From: Mycobacterium sp. PO1 | Lineage (GTDB): Bacteria > Actinomycetota > Actinomycetes > Mycobacteriales > Mycobacteriaceae | Assembly (NCBI RefSeq): GCF_017312405.1 | Contig: NZ_BLTG01000019.1 | Span: 105,109 to 169,108, forward strand | DNA length: 64,000 nucleotides | Reading direction: 5' to 3' | In this document: positions 42,017-49,082 of the stretch, in pieces | Numbering within the stretch: position 1 is the stretch's first letter | How the letters are laid out: each line of letters opens with the position of its first letter | Notes under the pieces: model-generated | Told to the model about the DNA's origin: nothing | What the model saw: the letters and a program-made list of their open reading frames with translations, nothing else | Database searches by the model: none | Made by a program: the position numbers and the translations under genes

Positions 42017-44353
42017 ATGACGATCGCTACGCCCTCTGGACCCGTGCCCGGCGCCGAAGCCCGCTCGGCTCCCGCCGATCTGGATCTGATCGCGTCGCGG
42101 GTACTGTGGCTGTCGACCGCGATGGTCCACCACGCCAACCGGATCCGGCCCAACCCGACGGGCTTGAAGGTCGGCGGCCACCAGGCCTCGTCTGCGTCGA
42201 TGGTGCACATCATGACCTCGCTGTACTTCGGTCAGCTTCAGGCCGATGACCGCGTGTCGGTGAAACCCCATGCCTCGCCGGTGTTGCACAGCATCAACTA
42301 CCTTCTCGGCGCGCTCGACGAGCGCTACATGACAACCCTGCGCGAGTTCGGCGGCATCCAGAGTTACCCGAGCCGGAGCAAGGACCCCGATCCCGTCGAC
42401 TACTCCACCGGTTCGGTGGGCATCGGTGCCACGGCCCCGATCTGGGCCGGCTTCGCGCGCCGTTACGTCGACACCGTGTTCGGTGGCGCCGGGACCGGCC
42501 GTCAATACTCACTGGTCGGCGATGCCGAACTGGATGAGGGGGCGATCTGGGAGGCGGTGATGGATCCCGCGGTACAGGACCTGGGCGAGATCGTCTGGAT
42601 CGTCGACATGAACCGCCAGTCGCTGGACCGCGTCGTACCCCACATCGCGTCGGGGCGGCTGCAGAACATGTTCGCCGCCGCGGGGTGGCAAGTCCTCACC
42701 GTGAAATTCGGCACGCTGCTCGACGAATTGTTCAGCCGTCCCGGCGGTCAGGATCTCCGGACCCGGATCCTGACCATGCCAAACGCCGAATATCAACGGC
42801 TGCTGCGCTGTTCGGCCGACGAACTGCGCAGCAGGCTACCCGGCGACGGCGCGGAGGCCGGCGGGGTGGCCGCGCTGACAGCCGACCTCGACGACGCCAC
42901 GCTGCTGAAGGCGATCGGCAACCTGGGTGGGCACGACATCGCGACGATGCAGGAAGCCTACGGACAGATCGATGACACGCGTCCCACGGTCATCTTGGCT
43001 TACACGGTCAAAGGCTTTGGCCTGCCGACGCAGGGTCACCCGCAGAACCATTCGTCGCTGTTGACCGACGAACAATTCGCGCAGCTGGCCGGGGAACTCG
43101 GCGAGGACCCCCAGCAGCCATTCCGGCGTTTCGACCCCGAGTCGGCGCCCGGGAAGCTGTGCCGGGAGGTCGCCGAGCGACTACGTCGAGACGACGTCCC
43201 CCGCGTCGACCCGCCACGGGTCCCGACCGAGATCGGACGCACCCCACCCGCGGTGTCGAACACCCAGAGCGCGCTGGGACGCACTCTGCTCGACCTGACC
43301 CGCGACGCACCCGAGGTCGCGCAGCGCGTGGTCACCGTGAGCCCGGACGTCAGCTCCACCACCAACCTGGCCGGTTGGGTGAACAAGGTGGGCGTGTGGT
43401 CGACATCGGAACGGCCCGACTGGTTCGCCGACGACGCCGACACCCTCCTGCACTGGCGTGAACGCCCGACCGGGCAGCACATGGAACTCGGCATCGCCGA
43501 GGTCAACCTGGTCGGGCTGCTCGGCGAGCTGGGCGCGACCTGGAGCCGGTGGGGTCAGGCGTTGTTCCCGATCGGCGTGCTCTACGACCCGTTCGTCGAG
43601 CGGGCTCTCGAACCGTGGTCGTTCGGGATCTACGCCGGTGGGCAGTCCATTCTGGTCGGAACGCCCTCTGGGGTCACGTTGGCCGCAGAAGGTGGCGCGC
43701 ACCAGTCGATCACGACACCGTCCATCGGGCTCGAGCAGCCCGGTTGCGTCAGCTACGAGCCCGCCTTCGCGGTCGAGGTGGAATGGATCCTGCTGCATTG
43801 CCTGAGCCAACTGGGCCGCCCGGACGGCACGTCGTCCTATCTGCGGCTGTCGACCCGGCCGGTCCGGCAGGAACTGGCCGGCATCCCGTCGGATCCCGCG
43901 GCCCGGGAGCGACGCCGCCTCCAGGTGATCGCGGGTGCGTACACGGTGCGTCACTGCGCTGCACCGCAGGTGTGCATCGTGGCGGTCGGCGCCCTGGTCA
44001 CCGAGGCCGCTGCGGCTGCCGACCGGCTCGCCGACATGGGTGTCGATACCGAGGTCGTGTGCGTGACGAGCCCGGACCTGCTGTACCGCGCCGTTCAGGC
44101 CCGCAACGGTCTCTCCGACGCGCCGACCTGGATCCTCGACCAGGTCTTCCCCGCCGAACGTGCCGCGCCGATGGTCACCGTTCTCGACGGGCACCCCCAC
44201 ACGCTGACCTTCCTGGCAACGATCAACCAGGTTCGCGGCAAGTCGTTGGGTGTCAGCACTTTCGGGCAGGTCGGTGACCTCGACTCGGTTTACCGCTACC
44301 ACGGCATCGATTCCGACAGCATTGTCCGGGCAGCGCTCGACGCCGTCGGGTAG
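42017..44353 (+). CDS. AceE/transketolase-like thiamine diphosphate enzyme
   Basis: A 778-aa protein resembling homodimeric 2-oxo acid dehydrogenase E1 (AceE) and transketolases. The TPP/Mg motif begins GDAELDEGAIWEAV and ends VDMNRQSLD; the pyrimidine-domain Glu is in MELGIAEVNLVGLLGELG; and VGTPSGVTLAAEGGAHQSI is typical of this E1 subgroup. No E2 or E3 gene is nearby, so it may decarboxylate a 2-oxo acid or transfer a ketol unit by itself, or borrow the housekeeping E2. It follows the hydroxylase by 4 bp with AAGGACGG upstream, so it belongs to the degradative operon and may process its 2-oxo acid product. Confidence 0.85.
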   Translation: MTIATPSGPVPGAEARSAPADLDLIASRVLWLSTAMVHHANRIRPNPTGLKVGGHQASSASMVHIMTSLYFGQLQADDRVSVKPHASPVLHSINYLLGALDERYMTTLREFGGIQSYPSRSKDPDPVDYSTGSVGIGATAPIWAGFARRYVDTVFGGAGTGRQYSLVGDAELDEGAIWEAVMDPAVQDLGEIVWIVDMNRQSLDRVVPHIASGRLQNMFAAAGWQVLTVKFGTLLDELFSRPGGQDLRTRILTMPNAEYQRLLRCSADELRSRLPGDGAEAGGVAALTADLDDATLLKAIGNLGGHDIATMQEAYGQIDDTRPTVILAYTVKGFGLPTQGHPQNHSSLLTDEQFAQLAGELGEDPQQPFRRFDPESAPGKLCREVAERLRRDDVPRVDPPRVPTEIGRTPPAVSNTQSALGRTLLDLTRDAPEVAQRVVTVSPDVSSTTNLAGWVNKVGVWSTSERPDWFADDADTLLHWRERPTGQHMELGIAEVNLVGLLGELGATWSRWGQALFPIGVLYDPFVERALEPWSFGIYAGGQSILVGTPSGVTLAAEGGAHQSITTPSIGLEQPGCVSYEPAFAVEVEWILLHCLSQLGRPDGTSSYLRLSTRPVRQELAGIPSDPAARERRRLQVIAGAYTVRHCAAPQVCIVAVGALVTEAAAAADRLADMGVDTEVVCVTSPDLLYRAVQARNGLSDAPTWILDQVFPAERAAPMVTVLDGHPHTLTFLATINQVRGKSLGVSTFGQVGDLDSVYRYHGIDSDSIVRAALDAVG

Positions 44354-44365
44354 CCGGTCCGCTTC

Positions 44366-44399
44366 GGCGGGCAATCGCACCGACGCCCGCCACGATTTT
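44366..44399 (+). terminator. Intrinsic terminator after the thiamine diphosphate enzyme gene
   Basis: Arms GGCGGGC (44366-44372) and GCCCGCC (44385-44391) with a 12-nt loop, followed after four bases by TTTT (44396-44399). It closes cluster B before the promoter-like TAGCGT at 44402-44407. Confidence 0.6.
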
Positions 44400-44441
44400 G
44401 GTAGCGTGCGCAGACCATTCGCCAGAGTCCGAGGAGTCCGC

Positions 44442-44510
44442 ATGCGCGTCGCCGCGCCGATGTGCCCGCAATACGCGCCGTCTCGCGGTGTCGTTCGGCA
44501 TCCGGCATGA
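44442..44510 (+). CDS. 22-codon leader ORF coupled to the acyltransferase
   Basis: A short ORF (MRVAAPMCPQYAPSRGVVRH plus two residues) with a strong GAGGAG site five nucleotides before its ATG. Its TGA (44508-44510) overlaps the acyltransferase ATG as ATGA, while that ATG itself lacks a ribosome site. A TAGCGT -10 box is at 44402-44407. The layout suggests that translation of the leader carries ribosomes onto the main gene. It could instead be merely an untranslated leader. Confidence 0.5.
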   Translation: MRVAAPMCPQYAPSRGVVRHPA

Positions 44511-45277
44511 CCGACGAACCAGAGATCGCGCCGCCTGGCTGGCTGTCGGCGACGATCCAGACCTACCTGCGGGTGTACCACCGCCATGAGGTTCGCGTCG
44601 ACGCCCCGGTCCCCGACCGTCCCGTGCTGTTCGTCTGCAACCACGGCTTCGGCGGCGTGATCGACCTCAACGTCGCGGCATTCGTCGCGGCACGGCAGGC
44701 TGCCGGGGTCACACGCCCCACCACCGCGATGGTGCACCAGATCGCCTGGACGCTCGGTGCCGGCCCGCTCGTCGAGCGATTGGGCGGCACACCCGGCAGC
44801 CGCGAGGCCGCCAACGCCGCGTTCGAGGCGGAACACAACGTGCTCGTCTTCCCGGGCGGTGACGTCGACGCCGGCAAGTCGTGGCGCGACCGCAACACCA
44901 TCAAGTTCCATGGCACGGGTTTTGCGCGACTGGCGCAGGAACACCGCGTGCCCATCGTGCCGGTCGTCACCGCCGGCGCAGGTGAATCACTCCTGGTCCT
45001 CAGCGACGGTCAGGCTGCGGCCAAGGCGCTGCGGTTGCCGAAGTTGTTGCGGGTCAAATCTCTTCCGCTCAGTGTCTCGGTCCCCTGGGGTCTGAACTTC
45101 GGCGTGGTCGGCTTGCTGCCTTATCTGCCGCTGCCCAGCAAGCTCGTCACCGCGGTGCTGCCCGAGATGCTCTCAGGGGACGACGAATCGGCGGAGGACC
45201 TCGCGGAGCGGGTGCGGGAGGCCATGCAGGATCGACTCGACACGTTGACCGCCCGGCGCACGCCGCTCATCGGCTGA
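44507..45277 (+). CDS. Lysophospholipid acyltransferase-like protein (PlsC/DGAT-type)
   Basis: A 256-aa acyltransferase of the 1-acylglycerol-3-phosphate acyltransferase superfamily. The catalytic His is in FVCNHGFGGVIDL (spaced further from the Asp than in the usual HX4D), and the glycerol-binding motif is VFPGGDVDAGKS with basic residues downstream (RNTIKFHGTGFARLA). It likely acylates a lipid at the inner membrane leaflet. The start at 44507 overlaps the stop of a short upstream ORF and has no Shine-Dalgarno sequence of its own. Confidence 0.85.
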   Translation: MTDEPEIAPPGWLSATIQTYLRVYHRHEVRVDAPVPDRPVLFVCNHGFGGVIDLNVAAFVAARQAAGVTRPTTAMVHQIAWTLGAGPLVERLGGTPGSREAANAAFEAEHNVLVFPGGDVDAGKSWRDRNTIKFHGTGFARLAQEHRVPIVPVVTAGAGESLLVLSDGQAAAKALRLPKLLRVKSLPLSVSVPWGLNFGVVGLLPYLPLPSKLVTAVLPEMLSGDDESAEDLAERVREAMQDRLDTLTARRTPLIG

Positions 45278-45368
45278 TCGGCGACGCGGTCCGGCGGGCG
45301 TCTTCGCCGTTCCGGTGGGCTGTCTCCGGTTCGGTCGGCCAAGTGGTTCTCACCGGTCCAGGTCGTGC

Positions 45369-46706
45369 CTACCGGTACTGGTCGTCCTCGATGGTGCGGC
45401 GGACGGTGGTGAGTGCGTCGGCGAGTGTGCTGAGTTCTGTGGAGCCGAGGGCCAGGCGGATGGCCTGTGGTGGGTTCTCGGTGATGGCGAACGGCTCGGC
45501 GGTGGATATCGAGACCCCGTGTGTCGCGAGCGTCGCAGCGATGCGGTCGGCGCGCGCGTTCTCGGGTAACGGCACCCAGGTGAAGTATGAGTTCGGATGT
45601 GCCATCGGGCGAAAGGGTTTCAATACTTCGTCGGCGAGGGTCTGCCTCTGCCTGGCGTCGACACGCTTCTCTGCTTCGAGGCGGTGCACGGTGCCGTCCT
45701 CGAGCCAGCGGGTGGCAATCGCGGCGGTGAGAGCGGGGGTGTTCCACGCGGTTGCCCGGATCGCCCGCTCGATGGCGGGCATGTGCGAGCGCGGCGCGGC
45801 GACGAATCCGACGCGAAGTCCGGTGGCCACGTTCTTGGACAATCCGGAGACATACACGGTGATATCGGGAGCGGTGGCGGCCAGCGGCGCCGGCGGCCGG
45901 TCGGCGAGGTAGGCGTAGGAGGCGTCCTCGATGAGCAGTAACCGATGCCGTCGGGCGATGGCGACCAGTTGTCGGCGTGCGGCATCGTCCATCACCCAGC
46001 CCAGCGGGTTGTGCAGGGTCGGCATGGTGTAGACGGCGCGGACCGGCCGATCCACGCACAGGTGTGCCAGCGCGTCCAGATCAGGTCCGGTGGGAGTCGT
46101 TGTTATGGGCACCAATTCGAGGCGCAGAGCTTCAGCGATCACCTTGAACCCAGGGTAGGTGATGGCGTCGGCGGCGACCAGGTCACCCGGCCGCAAAGCG
46201 GCCAGGGCGACGACGGTCAGACCGTGTTGGGCGCCGTTGACCACGACGACGCCGTCGGGCGTGGTGTCCAGTCCGCGGTGGAGCAGATGGTTGGCCACGG
46301 CCGCCCGGTCGCGCTCCCGGCCGCCGTGCGGTTGGTAACGCAGGAGTGATTCCAGGTCGCCGGAGCCGGCCAGCTCGCGCAGCGCCAGGCGCAGTAGGTC
46401 GACCTGGCCGGGCACTGCTGGATAGTTGAAGTTGAGGTCGACGGTGTCGGCCGCGAGCGCCTGCTGGTCGATACCGTGGCCGGGAGGCAGCGCCTGATCT
46501 CGAACGAAGGTTCCGCGGCCGTGCTCACTGCTCACCAGACCCATCGCTTCGAGTTCGGTGTAGACGCGAGAGGCGGTGACCACGGCGATGCCCTCCCGCT
46601 CGGCGAGGCGGCGGTGGGTGGGCAGCTGCGTGCCGGAAGTCAGCTGGCCGGAACGAATCTCGGCAGCGAAGGCGTCGACGAGACGTTTGTATCGCGCGGC
46701 GGGCAC
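45369..46706 (-). CDS. MocR/GntR-type PLP-binding regulator
   Basis: A 445-aa fusion of a GntR winged helix (about residues 1-75: LVDAFAAEIRSGQLTSGTQL, AVVTASRVYTELEAMGLV) to an aminotransferase class I domain. The PLP Lys lies in YVSGLSKNVATGLRVGF and the cofactor-binding IEDASYAYL and MPTLHNPLG motifs are present. MocR proteins sense PLP or amino acid aldimines. The GTG at 46706 begins the DNA-binding domain. It is divergent from a DJ-1/PfpI gene 85 bp away, its probable target. Confidence 0.9.
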   Translation of the reverse strand: MPAARYKRLVDAFAAEIRSGQLTSGTQLPTHRRLAEREGIAVVTASRVYTELEAMGLVSSEHGRGTFVRDQALPPGHGIDQQALAADTVDLNFNYPAVPGQVDLLRLALRELAGSGDLESLLRYQPHGGRERDRAAVANHLLHRGLDTTPDGVVVVNGAQHGLTVVALAALRPGDLVAADAITYPGFKVIAEALRLELVPITTTPTGPDLDALAHLCVDRPVRAVYTMPTLHNPLGWVMDDAARRQLVAIARRHRLLLIEDASYAYLADRPPAPLAATAPDITVYVSGLSKNVATGLRVGFVAAPRSHMPAIERAIRATAWNTPALTAAIATRWLEDGTVHRLEAEKRVDARQRQTLADEVLKPFRPMAHPNSYFTWVPLPENARADRIAATLATHGVSISTAEPFAITENPPQAIRLALGSTELSTLADALTTVRRTIEDDQYR

Positions 46707-46759
46707 CCGTGAAGTGTATCCATGACAATTCTTTGATAGTCCTGCACGGTGCGTCCTAC

Positions 46760-46774
46760 GGTGGTGACACCACC
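46760..46774. promoter_or_regulatory. Palindrome GGTGGTG-A-CACCACC before the DJ-1 gene
   Basis: Perfect 7-1-7 inverted repeat 17 bp upstream of the DJ-1 gene start and next to its ribosome site. It is in the MocR divergent region and may be an operator or a hairpin in the leader. Confidence 0.5.
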
Positions 46775-46791
46775 CGGAGAGGACATCGACC

Positions 46792-47451
46792 TTGCACATC
46801 GCCATTCTGACTTTCGAGGGATACAACGAACTGGACTCCCTGATCGCGCTCGGGGTGCTGAATCGCATCAGCCGCGACGGTTGGCGAGTGACGATTGCGA
46901 CTCCGACCGCCCGGGTGACGTCGATGAACGGCGTCACCGTGGAACAGATGTCCGGCCTCGAGGAGGCGGTGGAAGCCGACGCGGTCATCGTCGGCAGCGG
47001 TATCGCCACTCGCGAGGTGGTCCGAACCCCGGCGATCATGCAACTGCTGGGCGGGTTGGACCCGGCCCGTCAACTGATCGCCGCGCAGTGCTCCGGGGCC
47101 CTGGTGCTGGCCAAGCTCGGCCTGCTGCGCGATGTGCCCGCCTGCACCGATCTGGTCACCAAGCCCTGGGTGATCGCCGCAGGCGTGCGCGTGTTGAATC
47201 AGCCGTTCTTCGCCAAGGGCAACATCGCCACCGCCGGCGGCTGCTTGGCGTCGCAGTACCTCGCCGCGTGGGTGATCACGCGACTGCTCGGGAGGGACGA
47301 GGCCGAAGCGGCGTTGCACTACGTGGCCCCGGTCGGTGAGAAGCAGGACTACATCGAGCGAGCGTGGCACAACATCGAGCCTTATCTGCCGGCCGAGATC
47401 CCTGCACCTCTCGGTGACACCGCGTTGCCCACTCCTCGCCTCTCGTCATAG
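46792..47451 (+). CDS. DJ-1/PfpI-family protein
   Basis: A 219-aa DJ-1/ThiJ/PfpI-fold protein. The reactive Cys sits in the nucleophile elbow IAAQCSGALVLAK, with Glu in LTFEGYNELD near the N-terminus; later GNIATAGGCLASQY resembles the isonitrile hydratase/AraC-associated subgroup. Activities in the family include isocyanide hydration, deglycation and stress response. The TTG start has GGAGAGGA upstream. Divergent MocR regulator suggests amine- or PLP-linked induction. Confidence 0.88.
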   Translation: MHIAILTFEGYNELDSLIALGVLNRISRDGWRVTIATPTARVTSMNGVTVEQMSGLEEAVEADAVIVGSGIATREVVRTPAIMQLLGGLDPARQLIAAQCSGALVLAKLGLLRDVPACTDLVTKPWVIAAGVRVLNQPFFAKGNIATAGGCLASQYLAAWVITRLLGRDEAEAALHYVAPVGEKQDYIERAWHNIEPYLPAEIPAPLGDTALPTPRLSS

Positions 47452-47483
47452 GTGATCCGCCCACTGGGAAGATGATCGCGTCG

Positions 47484-48206
47484 TCACCAGAGATTTCGGC
47501 GAAGCAGGTCGTGCACGCGCTCCCAGTGCAGTTCGGAGGCGGCCCGGTCATAGCGCGGCCCGGCTGGGGCGAACCCGTGCACCGCATCGGTGATGACATC
47601 GACGGTGTACACCACCCCGGCATCGTCGAGCGCGTCGCGTGTCACGCCGAGGGTTTCCGGCGGAGCCGTGTCGTCGGGGTCCACCCACGCGAAGTAGAAC
47701 TCGGCCTGGGTCGTGTCGTGGTGCAGGTGCGGTGAGTCGTCACTGTCGCGGACGATCCAGGCTCCGTGGATCGACGCCGCGGCGCGCACCCGGTCCGGGA
47801 ACGCACGGGCCACCGACAACGCCAGCCCACCGCTCATGCAGAACCCGACGGCTCCGGCCGGGCCGTCACCCGCCGCCGGGTCGCCGGCTGCTGCGGCGAA
47901 CAGCGCCGCGGCGTCACCGACGATGTTGCCCGGCGTGACCGAACCCATCAGATCCTTTCTGGCGTGCATGTCCTCATCGCTCGTGCCGAACTCGCGAAAC
48001 GGACCGCCGCGGTAATAGAGGTAGGGAAGCATCACGTAGTACCCCGCCGACGCCAGACGGGTGGCCATGTCGACGAGCGCCGGCCGGATGCCCGGCGCAT
48101 CCATCAGGTACATCACCACGGGATGGGGGCCACCGTGTGTCGGATGGACGATGAAGGTGGGCATTTCGCCCTCGGGCGTGGTGACGTCGATCCTGCGCTC
48201 GATCAT
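47484..48206 (-). CDS. Dienelactone hydrolase-family protein
   Basis: A 240-aa alpha/beta hydrolase with the dienelactone hydrolase triad: Cys nucleophile in GFCMSGG (about residue 123), Asp in FAWVDPDD and His in DAVHGFA. The oxyanion-loop Glu region is VTTPEGEMPTFIV. Members hydrolyse dienelactones of chloroaromatic breakdown or other esters. The start codon ATG at 48206 gives the canonical N-terminus. It converges on the DJ-1 gene. Confidence 0.9.
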   Translation of the reverse strand: MIERRIDVTTPEGEMPTFIVHPTHGGPHPVVMYLMDAPGIRPALVDMATRLASAGYYVMLPYLYYRGGPFREFGTSDEDMHARKDLMGSVTPGNIVGDAAALFAAAAGDPAAGDGPAGAVGFCMSGGLALSVARAFPDRVRAAASIHGAWIVRDSDDSPHLHHDTTQAEFYFAWVDPDDTAPPETLGVTRDALDDAGVVYTVDVITDAVHGFAPAGPRYDRAASELHWERVHDLLRRNLW

Positions 48207-48279
48207 GGACCGAGTGTCGCATGGAGGTCATTCACGATCCGGCCTGCAGAAAGCGTGAATTCGCTGTGCTATCGAACCT

Positions 48280-48300
48280 CGGGGCGCATTGACCGCCCCG
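48280..48300 (-). terminator. Hairpin downstream of the DUF3297 gene
   Basis: Arms CGGGGCG (48280-48286) and CGCCCCG (48294-48300) with a 7-nt loop, 20 bp past the DUF3297 stop on the minus strand. No T-run. Confidence 0.45.
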
Positions 48301-48320
48301 CCGGAAATCCGCGAACTGAG

Positions 48321-48578
48321 TTACGCCTCTCCGCGGAAATAGGGTTCCACCGTGCCCTTCAGCTTGACGACCATGGGATTCCCGCGGCGATCCTTGGCGG
48401 TAGGAACCTCGACACGCACCCAGCCCTCGGTCACGTCGTATTCGTGCACATTCGTTTTCTCGACGCCGTTGAAACGGATGCCCACATCACGCAGCAGGAC
48501 CTCTTCGTTGTAGAACTCGCTGCGCGGATCGATGGACAGATGATTGGGCGGGACGTTGGGGTTCTGATCGTCAGACAT
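48321..48578 (-). CDS. DUF3297 family protein
   Basis: An 85-aa soluble protein recognised by HLSIDPRSEFYNEEVLLRDV, GIRFNGVEKTNVHEYDV and EGWVRV, the whole length of DUF3297, which is widespread in proteobacteria and actinobacteria and lacks a known role. AAGG lies 6 nt before the ATG; the ORF can be extended to 48776 but only through atypical sequence. Confidence 0.88.
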   Translation of the reverse strand: MSDDQNPNVPPNHLSIDPRSEFYNEEVLLRDVGIRFNGVEKTNVHEYDVTEGWVRVEVPTAKDRRGNPMVVKLKGTVEPYFRGEA

Positions 48579-48779
48579 GATGGCCTTCGTCGGATGCTGC
48601 TTCTGGTGCTGGGATTGCGCGAACGAATCTACGCGAACCTGCCCTACCGGGCTGCGGGTAGGTCGGAGGACCTGCCACATCACCGCGACCCGCACCGTCC
48701 GGCCATTTTCACGCGGCCACTTCTTACCTGAAAGCAACGTGTCATGCCGGGTGGTCAGCGGTGACGTCATCCTCACGAG

Positions 48780-48998
48780 GTGACCGGATCATCCAACCCA
48801 TTCGACGACCCGCACCGTGTAGCGCGGTACGCGGAGACCGCGAGCAGGATGGTTCCCGGCTACCAAGGCCTGCAACGCATGGCAGCAGTCCTCATGACCC
48901 CTGAGCCGGATTGCGACACACTGCACGAGGCCCGGGTTCACGGACATCACGGAATTCCTCGCCACGTTCACGTTCGCGGGTGGGTGTGCTACGCGTGA
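48780..48998 (+). pseudogene. N-terminal remnant of a SAM-dependent methyltransferase
   Basis: The first roughly 40 codons read NPFDDPHRVARYAETASRMV PGYQGLQRMAAVLM, the typical opening of a small class I methyltransferase family in which a glycine-rich motif I should follow. Here the frame runs into a Cys/His-rich sequence and stops at 48998, and no methyltransferase motif is seen in the other frames before the next gene. It is read as a truncated relic. The surrounding 48579-48779 and 48999-49082 hold nothing else I can recognise. Confidence 0.6.
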
Positions 48999-49082
48999 CT
49001 TATCTGCGCTGGGATGTGGGTGATCGTTCAATGAGCCGCACTGCGATGCTCAGTGCTCGAGACCGCTTCACCCCGGCCTCAG

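Noticed and set aside
40195..42213. 672-codon open frame on the minus strand opposite the FAD hydroxylase
   Set aside because: Translation has low-complexity His/Arg/Gly composition and no domain; the plus strand encodes clear FAD motifs over the same bases.
43181..44944. 587-codon open frame on the minus strand opposite the AceE-like gene
   Set aside because: It crosses two real plus-strand genes and a terminator and has no recognisable motif.
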